A DNA stretch of 64,000 nucleotides from Nocardioides insulae DSM 17944 (GCF_000422825.1 NZ_AUGU01000014.1:62001-126000), one strand, 5' to 3'. Shown: positions 44,599 to 53,694, numbered from the stretch's first letter. Numbers and translations: made by a program. Notes: generated by a model not told the origin, from the sequence alone.

Positions 44599-45660
44599 GT
44601 GACCAACGCCTACGCCGCTGCCGGCGTCGACATCCACGCCGGTGACCGGGCCGTGGCGCTGATGAAGGAATCGATCGAGAAGTCCCGCCGACCGGAGATG
44701 GTCGGCGGTATCGGCGGGTTCGCCGGGCTCTTCGACGTCTCCGCGCTGAAGGACTACGACCGGCCGCTGCTGGCCTCCTCCGCGGACGGCGTCGGCACCA
44801 AGGTGGCGATCGCGCAGGCCCTCGACAAGCACGACACGATCGGCTTCGACCTGGTCGGCATGCTCGTCGACGACCTGGTGGTCTGCGGTGCCGAGCCTTT
44901 GTTCCTCACCGACTACATCGCCACCGGCAAGGTCGTCCCCGAGCGGATCGCGGCGATCGTCAAGGGCATCGCCGAGGGTTGTGTCGAGGCCGGCTGTGCG
45001 CTGATCGGCGGCGAGACCGCCGAGCACCCCGGGCTCCTCGGCCCGGACGAGTACGACGTGGCGGGTTCGACCACCGGAGTGGTCGAGGCTGCGGACCTGC
45101 TCGGCTCCGAGCGGGTCGAGGCCGGCGACGTCGTCGTGGCGATGGCCTCCTCGGGGCTGCACTCCAACGGCTACTCCCTGGTCCGGCACGTCCTGCTCCA
45201 GGAGGGCGGCCTGGCCCTGGACGCCCACATCGACGAACTCGGCCGCACCCTGGGCGAGGAGCTGCTGGTCCCGACCCGGATCTACGCCAAGGCCTGCCTG
45301 GCGATGATCCGTGCCACCCGCACCCACGCGATGTCCCACATCACCGGCGGCGGGCTGGCCGCCAATCTCGAGCGGGTGATGCCGGCCGAGCTGAGCGCGA
45401 CCCTCGACCGCTCCACCTGGACCCCGCAGCCCATCTTCGACCTGGTGCGCCGTACTGGCGACGTCTCGCAGCAGGACCTGGAGATGACCCTGAACTGCGG
45501 TGTCGGCATGGTGGCGCTGCTGCCCCCCGAGGACGCCGACGCAGCGGTGAGCGCGCTCGACGAGTTCGGCATCCAGGCCTGGGTCGCCGGCACGGTGTCG
45601 GCCGCCGAGGAGGGTCGGCCCGGAGCGGTCACCCTCGCAGGTCAGCACCCCGGCTGGTGA
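44599..45660 (+). CDS. purM: AIR synthase (phosphoribosylformylglycinamidine cyclo-ligase)
   Basis: The 353-residue cytosolic enzyme closes the imidazole ring of FGAM to give AIR with ATP. It has LASSADGVGTKVAIA, MLVDDLVVCGAEPLF, CALIGGETAEHPG, SSGLHSNGYSLVR and HITGGGLAANL, all standard for PurM. GTG 44599 has CCAGGAG. It follows purF after 46 bp, so the two are probably one operon. Confidence 0.97.
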   Translation: MTNAYAAAGVDIHAGDRAVALMKESIEKSRRPEMVGGIGGFAGLFDVSALKDYDRPLLASSADGVGTKVAIAQALDKHDTIGFDLVGMLVDDLVVCGAEPLFLTDYIATGKVVPERIAAIVKGIAEGCVEAGCALIGGETAEHPGLLGPDEYDVAGSTTGVVEAADLLGSERVEAGDVVVAMASSGLHSNGYSLVRHVLLQEGGLALDAHIDELGRTLGEELLVPTRIYAKACLAMIRATRTHAMSHITGGGLAANLERVMPAELSATLDRSTWTPQPIFDLVRRTGDVSQQDLEMTLNCGVGMVALLPPEDADAAVSALDEFGIQAWVAGTVSAAEEGRPGAVTLAGQHPGW

Positions 45661-45788
45661 CCTCGACCCCGTCCGGACCGCGGGGTGAGGGTGAGATCGG
45701 TCGCGCCACGCGTTCGAAAGTGCGGACGAGTTCGCGGTATCGACCATCTATTGGGTAGCGTTGGGCCCACGACAGAGACTGAGGAAGT

Positions 45789-45807
45789 CCGGGGTCCTAG
45801 ACCCCGG
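45789..45807 (+). promoter_or_regulatory. Hairpin in the leader of the DUF3073 gene
   Basis: CCGGGGTC and GACCCCGG form an 8-bp stem around CTA. It lies 27 bp before the DUF3073 start and after a possible -10 (TAGCGT, 45756-45761), so it is part of the mRNA leader or ends purM transcription. Confidence 0.45.
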
Positions 45808-45833
45808 CCTAGCGTGCGAGGGGGCTGGACCCT

Positions 45834-46010
45834 ATGGGCCGCGGCCGAGCGAAAGCCAAGCAGACGAAGGTCGCTCGCGACCTGAAATACCGTACTCATG
45901 AGACGGATTTCGCGGCGCTAGCCCGCGAGATGCATGGCGAATCCGACGAGACCGACCAGGGCGACGAGCATGACGAATGGTCGGATTACGAGGGACGCGC
46001 GAAGGATTGA
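45834..46010 (+). CDS. DUF3073 small acidic/basic protein
   Basis: This 58-residue actinobacterial protein has the conserved start MGRGRAKAKQTKVARDLKY, then TDFAALAREM and a strongly acidic end with EWSDYEGRAKD. The family is of unknown function and is often encoded just downstream of purM, as here. It has a basic N-half and an acidic C-half, no membrane segment. GGGGG/GAGG upstream may act as ribosome-binding site. Confidence 0.88.
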   Translation: MGRGRAKAKQTKVARDLKYRTHETDFAALAREMHGESDETDQGDEHDEWSDYEGRAKD

Positions 46011-46121
46011 CCCGAGCGTGGCCGGCCGAGCCGGTCACGACGGTGGGTCTCCGGGCCCCGGTCACCCTCCAGGTGCCGTGATCCGGATCCGGTGCGCGCC
46101 CCTCGCTCGAGTGGTGGTGTG

Positions 46122-46168
46122 CTGACGGCGTAGCTCTTGCGAGAGCTGCGCTGTTCGCATGCCGTCAG
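46122..46168. terminator. Bidirectional terminator between DUF3073 and the convergent gene
   Basis: CTGACGGC (46122-46129) pairs with GCCGTCAG (46161-46168), enclosing a second hairpin, GCTCT-TGCG-AGAGC (46133-46146). The outer stem overlaps the stop codon of the minus-strand gene by a few bases. Confidence 0.6.
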
Positions 46169-47568
46169 TCCGGGGGCCTGGTCTCACGGGCGAAATGGAC
46201 GGCGCCGTGCGTGCCGTACCCCGGCAGTCGGCCCGCGTACCTCGTGCCGTCGAAGCCGACCATCACCAGACCGTTCCCGGTGGGCACCAGGGTCGGCCAG
46301 GGCAGGTTGGTGGGATAGGGCGCATCCAGGGTGCCGAGCTGGCGCAGGTCGAGGTCGAAGACCGGGTACGCCGCGCGCTGGCCCCGCCGTCCGTCGCGGC
46401 CGTCGCTGGCGAGCACGACCGGGTGACCGTCCAGAGCCGCGAGGGTGGTGCCCTCGGTGGCGTTCCGGGTCGTGGCCGCAGCGCGCAGGCGCAGCGATCC
46501 GAGGTCGGGGCCCTCGGCGAGGACGGGGTGGAAGCTGAAGAACCGGCGTGCGCTCAGGTAGCCGACCAGCCAGCCCGCTGACGTGCGGAGCAGGTGCGGA
46601 TCCCAGACCCCGACCGAGGTGAGACCGTCGGTGGGCAGGGCCAACGGTGCGGTGTCGAGGACATGCCTACCCGACAGCAGGTCCGCGTCGCTGCGGGCCA
46701 GGATCACCCGCAGGGAACCGGGCGGGGCGGAGGCGTCGAAGTCTCCCCAGGTGCTGGTCGCGACCAGCCACCGGCCGTCCTCGCGCACCAGGTGGGTCGC
46801 GTGGTCGCCGTAGACCCCTGCTCGGTCCGGCCGCCGGAAGAACAGATCGCTGAGGTGCCGCAGGGTGAGGCGCTCGGGGTCCAGCGACCAGAGACTGGTG
46901 TGCGCGGTGTCGAAGAACCCCGGCCCAGCGCTGGTCGCGCTGAGCACGGGCAGGCCCTCGTGATGGTACGGCGCGCCGTTCGCCTCGGTGACCAGACGCA
47001 GGTCGCGCAGGCCCAGTTGGCCGAAGCCGCCGGCGCGGAGCCGCCCGATCGCCCCGGCATGGGCGACCTGCAGGTCGGCGAGCCAGCTCTCGTCGTGGGT
47101 GGTCCGACCGAGCAGCGGCCCGAGATCGACCCGGGCCCGGGCGGTCCAGGAACCCTCGGTGCAGGTGAGCGCGGTCAGGTGCACGCCGGTGAGGGTGAGG
47201 GCGAACCCGTCCACCGGCCTGCCCTGTTCGAGCCTTCCGGATCGGCGGCTGCGGTGCCGCTTCGTGCCCGCCGGAGTGGTGGTGGTGAGCCACACGGTGC
47301 CGCGGCGGGCGTCGTACCCGGCGGCCAGGGCGACCTCGCCGGAGACCAGGGCGAGGTCGAGGGTGGCGAGTGCGTCCTGGGTGGGCCGGACGTCCTCGGC
47401 GACCACCGCGACCGACGGGGCCGGCTGGGGGAGCGGGTGCTGCGAGTGCTCACCTGGGCCGGCGAGATCGAGCTGGACCGCACCCGGTGCGATCAGAGCT
47501 ACCGGCCGGGTCTCCCCGGCCGCCTCGAAACGGGGCCACCTCGCACTGCTGGTCGGCTCGGCGTTCAC
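46165..47568 (-). CDS. Hypothetical protein, possibly beta-propeller glycosidase-like
   Basis: I do not recognise the family with confidence. The 467-residue protein has no signal peptide. Repeated blade-like segments with WDPHLL, GDFDAS, HLVREDGRWLVATSTWGD, SAGWLVGYLSARR and PVVLASDG suggest a five-bladed propeller such as GH43/GH32-type folds or a similar lectin. N-terminal 150 residues are beta-rich. The divergent neighbour is an LCP cell-wall ligase, so an envelope-polysaccharide role is possible. GTG 47568 is chosen from the leaderless promoter. Confidence 0.6.
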   Translation of the reverse strand: MNAEPTSSARWPRFEAAGETRPVALIAPGAVQLDLAGPGEHSQHPLPQPAPSVAVVAEDVRPTQDALATLDLALVSGEVALAAGYDARRGTVWLTTTTPAGTKRHRSRRSGRLEQGRPVDGFALTLTGVHLTALTCTEGSWTARARVDLGPLLGRTTHDESWLADLQVAHAGAIGRLRAGGFGQLGLRDLRLVTEANGAPYHHEGLPVLSATSAGPGFFDTAHTSLWSLDPERLTLRHLSDLFFRRPDRAGVYGDHATHLVREDGRWLVATSTWGDFDASAPPGSLRVILARSDADLLSGRHVLDTAPLALPTDGLTSVGVWDPHLLRTSAGWLVGYLSARRFFSFHPVLAEGPDLGSLRLRAAATTRNATEGTTLAALDGHPVVLASDGRDGRRGQRAAYPVFDLDLRQLGTLDAPYPTNLPWPTLVPTGNGLVMVGFDGTRYAGRLPGYGTHGAVHFARETRPPD

Positions 47569-47581
47569 CGGGCCGAGGCTA
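47566..47581 (-). promoter_or_regulatory. Leaderless promoter of the 46165-47568 gene
   Basis: Minus strand TAGCCT (47581-47576), seven bases, then GTG 47568. Confidence 0.5.
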
Positions 47582-47676
47582 CCGGGGCCCGCGACGCCGC
47601 CCGGCCGGTCCTCACAATTGGGGAGACCATGCCCGAAGGCGGTCCCTGAACCCTCGGCGCGAGGTCGGATCTGCGC

Positions 47677-48798
47677 ATGACCGCGGACGAGCTCGTCACC
47701 ACGCGCTCCGCCGCGCCGTCCTCGGAGGAGGGCGCGGCGGGCGGTGGGTCCGGTGCGCCGGACCGGTCCCGTGGACGACGCCGCGGTGCGCGCCGGCTCC
47801 GGGCACTGCTCGTGGCGCTGGTCGCGCTGGCCGTGATCATCCCGGGAGCGGGGGCCATCGGGGTCGCGCACCTGGAGAGCCGGCTGCAACGCACCCCGGG
47901 AGTCTTCGACGGTCTGCCGGACCGTCCGGCCCGCGCCACCGGGCCCGCGGCGGACGCCGTCAACATCCTGGTCCTCGGGACCGACCGGCGCTCCGAGGTA
48001 CCCACCACCGGCTCGGACGCCGAGGCACCGGGCTGGGTCGTGGGTGAGCAGCGCAGCGACACGATGATGCTGATCCACATCGACGCCGACCGCGAGGGGG
48101 CGAGCGTGGTCTCGGTGCCACGCGACGCCTGGGTGCCGATCCCCGGCTACGGGGAGATGAAGGTCAACGCCGCCTACTCCCTGGGTGGCCCGCGGCTGGC
48201 GACCCACACCTTCGAACAGCTCACCGGGGTCCACGTCGACCATCTCGCCGTGGTGGACTGGTCCGGGTTCATCGCTCTCACCGACCTCGTCGGCGGCGTC
48301 ACCGTCGACATCCCGTCGACGGTCCACGACTCGGCCCGCGACATCACCTGGACCCAGGGACGGCACCGGCTCGACGGCGACCAGGCGCTCGCCTACGTGC
48401 GCCAGCGTTACGGACTCCCCGGGGGAGACCTCGACCGGGTACGACGCCAGCAGGTGTTCCTGCGTCAGCTGATGGGCGAGGTGCTGACCGAGGAGGTCCG
48501 AACCTCCCCGGCCGCGCTGCTCGACGTACTCGACGTCGTCACCGAGCACGCCACCGTCGATGACCGGTGGTCGCTGCGGGACATGGCGGCCCTCGCCTGG
48601 TCGCTCCGCTCGCTGCGCGTCTCCGAGGTCACCTACCTGACCGCCCCGGTCGCCGGCTTCGGGCAGGTGGAGGGGCAGAGCATCGTGCGGCTCGACGAGG
48701 CGGCCGGGAAGCAGTTGTGGCATGCGGTCCGCTGGGACGAGGTCTCCGGCTGGGTCGAGGGCCACCCCGACCGGCCCACCCCGTCGGTCGTCGACTGA
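47677..48798 (+). CDS. LytR-CpsA-Psr (LCP) family cell-wall glycopolymer ligase
   Basis: This 373-residue type II membrane protein has a short basic cytosolic tail (RGRRRGARRLR), one membrane helix (LLVALVALAVIIPGAGAIGV) and an extracytoplasmic LCP domain. That domain has ILVLGTDRR, QRSDTMMLIHIDADREGASVVSVPRD (key parts SDTMML and SVPRD), VNAAYSLGG, GGVTVDIP and ALAYVRQRYGLPGGDLDRVRRQQ. LCP enzymes transfer lipid-linked glycopolymers to peptidoglycan (arabinogalactan or teichoic-type). A TCGGAT box 6 nt before ATG 47677 suggests leaderless expression. Confidence 0.9.
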   Translation: MTADELVTTRSAAPSSEEGAAGGGSGAPDRSRGRRRGARRLRALLVALVALAVIIPGAGAIGVAHLESRLQRTPGVFDGLPDRPARATGPAADAVNILVLGTDRRSEVPTTGSDAEAPGWVVGEQRSDTMMLIHIDADREGASVVSVPRDAWVPIPGYGEMKVNAAYSLGGPRLATHTFEQLTGVHVDHLAVVDWSGFIALTDLVGGVTVDIPSTVHDSARDITWTQGRHRLDGDQALAYVRQRYGLPGGDLDRVRRQQVFLRQLMGEVLTEEVRTSPAALLDVLDVVTEHATVDDRWSLRDMAALAWSLRSLRVSEVTYLTAPVAGFGQVEGQSIVRLDEAAGKQLWHAVRWDEVSGWVEGHPDRPTPSVVD

Positions 48799-48845
48799 GC
48801 CGGGCCGACCGCCTCGACCCGGGTCGGCGCGTCGAGCCGCACTGA

Positions 48846-48875
48846 CGTGTCCCAGGTCACATCGCGCACTATGCT
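48846..48875 (+). promoter_or_regulatory. cstA promoter with CRP/GlxR-like site
   Basis: TATGCT (48870-48875) is a good -10. Immediately upstream, CGTGTCCCAGGTCACA (48846-48861) resembles an imperfect CRP/GlxR site (perfect half TCACA, partial half CGTGT) placed over the -35 region. GlxR control of cstA is reported in Corynebacterium. The leader to GTG 48942 is about 60 nt. Confidence 0.45.
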
Positions 48876-48941
48876 GTTCGGTCGCGCCGCTTCCCCAGTG
48901 GACGCCCGTCCACCGGCGCTCGATGCGTGATGGAGGACGCC

Positions 48942-50642
48942 GTGAACGCCCTGGTGTTGATGCTCATCGGACTGGCGATGTTCGCCGCCGGCTACCTGCT
49001 CTATTCCAAGTTCCTGTCCGCCAAGATCTACCGGCTCGACCCGGCGTACTCCACCCCGGCGCACGAGCTCAGCGACGGTGTCGACTACGTGCCGACCAAC
49101 AAGTTCGTGCTGTGGGGCCACCACTTCACCTCGGTGGCCGGCGCCGCCCCCATCGTGGGGCCCGCGGTCGCGGTGATCTGGGGCTGGCTCCCCGCCTTCT
49201 TGTGGGTCACCCTCGGCACCGTCTTCTTCGCCGGCATGCACGACCTGGGTGCGCTGTGGGCCTCGGCCCGCAACCGCGGTCAGTCGATGGGCATGCTCTC
49301 GGGGCGCTACATCGGCGCCCGCGGCCGCAACCTCTTCCTGGTGGTCATCTTCCTGCTGCTGCTGATGGTGGTCGCGGCCTTCGCGGTGGTCATCACCAAC
49401 CTGCTGATCGCCTCGCCCTCGACGGTCATCCCCACCTGGGGCGCGATCGCGGTGGCTGCCGTGATCGGTCAGATGATCTACCGCTGGAAGATGAACCTCG
49501 CCCTGACCACCGTGATCGGCGTGGTGGCGCTGTACGCCCTCATCCTGGTCGGTGATCGCTACCCGGTGGAGCTGCCCGACCCGATCCTCGGGCTGTCGCC
49601 GGCGGCGTTCTGGATCATCGCGCTCTTCGTCTACGCCGGCATCGCCTCGCTGCTGCCGGTGTGGGTGCTGCTCCAGCCGCGGGACTACATCAACGGCGTG
49701 CAGCTCTTCATCGGGCTGGGCATCCTGTACGGCGCCGTACTGCTCGGCATGCCCTCGATCGTCGCGCCGGCCTTCAACGACGCGGTGCCCGCCGGTACGC
49801 CGAGCATCGTGCCGCTGCTGTTCGTCACGATCGCCTGCGGTGCGATCTCCGGCTTCCACGGCATGGTCTCCTCCGGCACCACCGCCAAGCAGCTCGACAA
49901 GGAGTCGGACGCCCGGTTCGTCGGCTACTTCGGTGCGGTCGGCGAGGGTCTCCTCGCCCTCGGCGCCATCATCGCCGCGACCGCCGGTTTCCAGACCCTG
50001 GCCGACTGGGAGGCGGTCTACACCGCGTTCAACGAGGGCGGCGTGGGTGCCTTCGTCACCGGCGGGGGTGAGATCGTCAACCAGGGTCTCGGCATCCCGA
50101 CGTCGCTGAGTGCCACCATCCTGGCCACCATGGCGGTGCTCTTCGCGGCCACCACCATGGACACCGGCGTGCGGCTGCTCCGCTTCGTCGTGCAGGAGGC
50201 CGGCGAGGTCGTGGGCGTGAGGATCAAGAACGGGCTGGGGACCGCGATCACCTTGGCGGTCTCGCTCGCCCTGACCTTCAGCGCCGGGGCCGACGGCTCG
50301 GGCGGTATGCGGATCTGGCCGCTGTTCGGCACCACGAACCAGCTGCTGGCCGCCCTGACGCTCTCCATCCTGGCGGTCATGCTGCTGCGCAAGCGGCGCA
50401 ACCCGTGGCCGGCCCTGATCCCGCTCGCGTTCGTGTTCGTGATGTCGTTCTACGCCGCCATCGTGCAGCTCGAAGGCCTGTGGGACGACCGCGACTGGCT
50501 GCTGCTGGTGATCGACGTGGTCATCATCATCGCCGCGCTCTGGGTGGCCTTCGAGGCGGTGATCGCGATGAACCGGGCCCGGAACGCCCCGCCGGAGCCG
50601 GAGGACGCCGACGCGTTCGTCGGAACCGACTCCCGGGACTGA
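48942..50642 (+). CDS. cstA: Carbon starvation protein CstA (pyruvate/peptide transporter family)
   Basis: This 566-residue polytopic inner-membrane protein has the CstA features YVPTNKFVLWGHHFTSVAGAAPIVGPAVA (key part NKFVLWGHHF), GMHDLGALWASARNRG, SGTTAKQLDKESDAR and FGTTNQLLAALTL, with about 15 hydrophobic helices. CstA proteins take up pyruvate or peptides under carbon limitation. GTG 48942 has GGAGG five bases upstream; the preceding ATGs would misplace it. It begins a probable operon with the cory-CC-star and ArsA-like genes. Confidence 0.93.
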   Translation: MNALVLMLIGLAMFAAGYLLYSKFLSAKIYRLDPAYSTPAHELSDGVDYVPTNKFVLWGHHFTSVAGAAPIVGPAVAVIWGWLPAFLWVTLGTVFFAGMHDLGALWASARNRGQSMGMLSGRYIGARGRNLFLVVIFLLLLMVVAAFAVVITNLLIASPSTVIPTWGAIAVAAVIGQMIYRWKMNLALTTVIGVVALYALILVGDRYPVELPDPILGLSPAAFWIIALFVYAGIASLLPVWVLLQPRDYINGVQLFIGLGILYGAVLLGMPSIVAPAFNDAVPAGTPSIVPLLFVTIACGAISGFHGMVSSGTTAKQLDKESDARFVGYFGAVGEGLLALGAIIAATAGFQTLADWEAVYTAFNEGGVGAFVTGGGEIVNQGLGIPTSLSATILATMAVLFAATTMDTGVRLLRFVVQEAGEVVGVRIKNGLGTAITLAVSLALTFSAGADGSGGMRIWPLFGTTNQLLAALTLSILAVMLLRKRRNPWPALIPLAFVFVMSFYAAIVQLEGLWDDRDWLLLVIDVVIIIAALWVAFEAVIAMNRARNAPPEPEDADAFVGTDSRD

Positions 50643-50672
50643 GCCGGCCATGGCTCCCCAGGAACCGCGGGC

Positions 50673-50969
50673 ATGAACGCCGAGACCGTCCCCGCTCCCG
50701 GACCGCGCACCGTCCGGGAGCGGTGGCGGGCCCTCCTGGCCGGGCTGGAGGAGTTCTACGCCGGGCCCTACCGGCGTACCTTCGCGCGCGCCCAGCGCGA
50801 GGAGGACGACCTGTTCATGCTGGTGGTGCTCGCCGAGTCGCTCGGGGTGCCCGACCCGGCGGCGTACTGGTCGGCCGAACTGCTGCCCGCCCTCTACGAC
50901 GACTTCCATGCGTGGCACACCCGGATCGGCCTGGACCGCTCCCCGCTCGAGCACATCGGCTGCTGCTGA
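50673..50969 (+). CDS. Cory-CC-star-type small protein downstream of cstA
   Basis: The 98-residue soluble protein contains EEFYAGPYRRTFARAQREEDDLFMLVVLAESLG and ends in HIGCC, two cysteines right before the stop. This matches the actinobacterial family I know as cory-CC-star, usually encoded between cstA and an ArsA-like ATPase. The terminal Cys pair may bind metal or form a redox pair; its biochemical role is not established. ATG 50673 is 30 bp after the cstA stop. Confidence 0.75.
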   Translation: MNAETVPAPGPRTVRERWRALLAGLEEFYAGPYRRTFARAQREEDDLFMLVVLAESLGVPDPAAYWSAELLPALYDDFHAWHTRIGLDRSPLEHIGCC

Positions 50970-50983
50970 CCGTGGGGACCGCG

Positions 50984-52030
50984 ATGACCTCACATGCACT
51001 CCGGGTGGCGGCCCAGCGCCGGGTGCTCTTCGTCGGCGGCAAGGGCGGTGTCGGCAAGACCTCGCTCGCCTCCGCGCTCGCGCTGGCCCGGGCCCGGCAG
51101 GGGGCGCGGGTGCTGCTGGTCTCCACCGACCCCGCCCACAACCTCGGCCACCTGTGGGACCGCACCGTGGGGGACTCGGCGGTCCGGCTGGCGATCTGCC
51201 CGGGGGACGTGCGGGCCGGCCAGGCGGAATCGGTCGGGGGGTACGTCGACGGGCTGGAGATCGACCCGCAGCGCACCGTCGACCGGCACCTGGCCGCGGT
51301 CGGGGTCACCATGAGACGGCTGCTGCCCGAGCGGATGCGCGGGGCTGCCGAACGCCATCTCGCCCTGGCCCGCGAGGCCCCCGGCACCCATGAGTCGGCG
51401 GTGCTGGAGCGGATCGCCGAGGCCGTCGAGACCGGCACCCGCGACTACGACCTGGTCCTCTTCGACACCGCACCCTCGGGCCACACCGTGCGGCTGATGG
51501 CTCTCCCCGAGCAGCTCACCGTCTGGACCGAGACGCTGCTGGCCAACCGCGACCGGTCGGACCGGTTCGGCGAGGCCCTCCAGGGGTTGGGCGGATCGGC
51601 GTCCCGGGGCGGGGGCCGGGCCGACCGCCGGACGTCGGAGAGGCACGCCGAGCTTCGGCAGGTGCTGGAGCGTCGCCAGCAGCGGTTCGCCCGGCTGCGC
51701 GACGTCGTCGGCGACCACGAGCTGACCGCTTTCCTGATCGTGCTCACCGCCGAGCGCCTGCCCGTCGCGGAGTCGCTCGACCTCCACGAGCAGCTGAGCG
51801 GTCTCGGTGTGGACGTCGGCGCGCTCGTCGTGAATCGGCGCTCCCCGTCGGGGGCCGGTGAGGTGCTCGCCGCCAGGCGTGAGCAGGAGGACACCCAGCT
51901 CGCCCTCCTCCGCGCCCGGCTCCCCGGCGTCCTCCTGGACGAGGTGCCGCTCCTCCCCGGGGAACTGGTCGGCGATGTCGCGCTCAGCGGGTTGGCCGCG
52001 GAGCTGACCGGGGCCGGCCGAGCCGGTTGA
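50984..52030 (+). CDS. ArsA/GET3-family ATPase
   Basis: This 348-residue ATPase of the ArsA/Get3 (SIMIBI) class has the deviant P-loop VGGKGGVGKTSLA near residue 15, STDPAHNLGHLWD (switch I region) and VLFDTAPSGHTVRLM (switch II). No arsenic-efflux partner is nearby. Its place after cstA and the CC-ending protein suggests a maturation or membrane-insertion role for that pair. ATG 50984 has GGGGA; GTG 50972, also in frame, is possible. Confidence 0.82.
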   Translation: MTSHALRVAAQRRVLFVGGKGGVGKTSLASALALARARQGARVLLVSTDPAHNLGHLWDRTVGDSAVRLAICPGDVRAGQAESVGGYVDGLEIDPQRTVDRHLAAVGVTMRRLLPERMRGAAERHLALAREAPGTHESAVLERIAEAVETGTRDYDLVLFDTAPSGHTVRLMALPEQLTVWTETLLANRDRSDRFGEALQGLGGSASRGGGRADRRTSERHAELRQVLERRQQRFARLRDVVGDHELTAFLIVLTAERLPVAESLDLHEQLSGLGVDVGALVVNRRSPSGAGEVLAARREQEDTQLALLRARLPGVLLDEVPLLPGELVGDVALSGLAAELTGAGRAG

Positions 52031-52134
52031 GCGGCTGAGTGGGCGGAGTGGGCGGAGTGGTGCCGGGGTCGAGCTCACACCAGTCGTTCCGGGGGTGGCC
52101 ACGCGCCGTTCACGGCGGGGAAGCCGGGCGATCG

Positions 52135-52149
52135 TAGCCTCGCCACGTG
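52135..52149 (+). promoter_or_regulatory. Leaderless promoter of the mannosyltransferase gene
   Basis: TAGCCT (52135-52140), CGCCAC, GTG 52147: a 6-nt gap. Confidence 0.6.
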
Positions 52150-53694
52150 CTCGCCCGTGGGTTGATCGGTTCGCTGCTGGTGCTCGGGGGAGGGCTCGTG
52201 GTGGCGACCCTGCCGCGATCCACCGCGCTGCTCCGTCCTGCCAGTCCCACCGCGGACCTGTTGCTGCCGCTGCGGGAACACGCGGCGGGCCGGATGGCCG
52301 GGCTCGCGCTCGTCCTCCTCGGTCTCGGCCTGCTGGCGCACGCCTGGCTGGCCCTGTGCCGGCAGGTGTCCACCCGTCGTACCGGCCAGTCCGGCGGTGC
52401 CCGGGTGGCCGAGGACCTCGACCTGGTGCGGTTCGCCGCCCTGCTGTGGAGCCTGCCGCTGCTGATCGCGCCGCCGCTGTTCTCGCGCGACGGGTGGTCC
52501 TACGCCGCACAGGGGGCGATGGTCTCCGCCGACGTGTCGCCGTACCGGTTCGGCCCCGCGATCCTCGGCCTCCGGCCGGTGACCGAGGCGGTCGACCCGA
52601 TGTGGCAGCACACCCCGGCGCCGTACGGGCCGTTGCCGCTGTGGTTCGGCGGCGCCCTCGCCGAGACGACCCTCAACCCGCTGATGCTGGTGATCGGCCA
52701 CCGGGTGATCGCCCTGGCGGGGCTGGCCCTGCTGGCCTGGGCGATGCCACGGCTGGCCGAGTGGGGCGGGGTCAACCCGGCGTTCGCGAGCGCCCTGGTG
52801 CTGGCCTCGCCGTTCATGATCGCCAACGGGGTGGCCGGGCTGCACAACGACCTGCTGATGGCCGGCCTGATGGCCGCCGCCCTGGTGGTGGCGGCCGAGC
52901 ACGGCTGGGTGTACGGCGCCCTCCTCGGCGGGCTCGCCGCAGCGGTCAAACTCCCCGGCGGACTGGTCTGCATCGGCGTCGCCCTGGTGACCCTGGGCCT
53001 CCAGGCCGGGCTGGCCGGCAGGGTCCGCCGACTGGCCGGCTGCGCAGCGGTGTCGGTGGCGGTCCTCATCGTGCTCGGGGTCCTGTCCGGGCTCGGCCTC
53101 GGCTGGGTCCGCGCGCTGAGCGTGCCCGGCAGCGTGCACACGCCGCTCTCCCTGACCACGGTCGTCGGTGACCTGCTGGAACGGGTGGGGGCGCTGCTCG
53201 GGTTCGGCCTCCCCGAGGACGCCCTGGTCAGCCTGCTCCGCGGGCTGGGGATGGTCGCCACGCTGGCGATCGCCGTCGGGGTGGCACTGCGCTGGCCCAC
53301 CGGGCGGCGTGAGCGAGCGCTGGCGGGGATGGCGCTGGTGCTCGGGGCGGCCGTCCTGCTCAGCGCCGTCGTTCACCTGTGGTACTTCATGTGGCCGCTG
53401 CCGTTCCTCGCCGCGTTGCCGCTGCGCCGCTTCCAGCTCACCGGGCTGGTGGTTCTCTCGGTGTTGCTCGGACTGGTCGCCCCGCTCGACTCCTCGCTGC
53501 ACGGCGCCTACCTGGTGATCGTCGTGGCCATCGTGATCGTGGCCGCGCTCTTCGCCGTCCTGCTACTCACCCCCCGGGCCCGGGACCGGGTCGCCCGCAT
53601 CGTGGAGGCCGGCTGGCTGCCCGACGGCCTGCCCGACCGGGACGGCGGCGCGGCCGCCCGGCCCGAGCCCGAACCCGGCCCGATCGGGACCTAG
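52147..53694 (+). CDS. mptB: MptB-like polyprenol-phosphate-mannose-dependent mannosyltransferase (GT-C)
   Basis: The 515-residue integral membrane protein has a dozen or more hydrophobic helices and a large first loop carrying the FSRDGWSYAAQGAMV motif (SRD-acidic motif of the MptB/GT87-like family) and TPAPYGPLPLW. It should elongate mannan chains on the outer face of the membrane using polyprenyl-phosphomannose. The convergent neighbour is a GT4 glycosyltransferase, consistent with envelope-glycolipid synthesis. The symbol is a family assignment; the exact linkage is unknown. Confidence 0.65.
   Translation: MLARGLIGSLLVLGGGLVVATLPRSTALLRPASPTADLLLPLREHAAGRMAGLALVLLGLGLLAHAWLALCRQVSTRRTGQSGGARVAEDLDLVRFAALLWSLPLLIAPPLFSRDGWSYAAQGAMVSADVSPYRFGPAILGLRPVTEAVDPMWQHTPAPYGPLPLWFGGALAETTLNPLMLVIGHRVIALAGLALLAWAMPRLAEWGGVNPAFASALVLASPFMIANGVAGLHNDLLMAGLMAAALVVAAEHGWVYGALLGGLAAAVKLPGGLVCIGVALVTLGLQAGLAGRVRRLAGCAAVSVAVLIVLGVLSGLGLGWVRALSVPGSVHTPLSLTTVVGDLLERVGALLGFGLPEDALVSLLRGLGMVATLAIAVGVALRWPTGRRERALAGMALVLGAAVLLSAVVHLWYFMWPLPFLAALPLRRFQLTGLVVLSVLLGLVAPLDSSLHGAYLVIVVAIVIVAALFAVLLLTPRARDRVARIVEAGWLPDGLPDRDGGAAARPEPEPGPIGT

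Noticed and set aside
50984..52030. Arsenite efflux ATPase arsA
   Set aside because: No ArsB, ArsD or ArsR neighbours and no arsenic-binding cysteine triad visible; context points to the cstA module.
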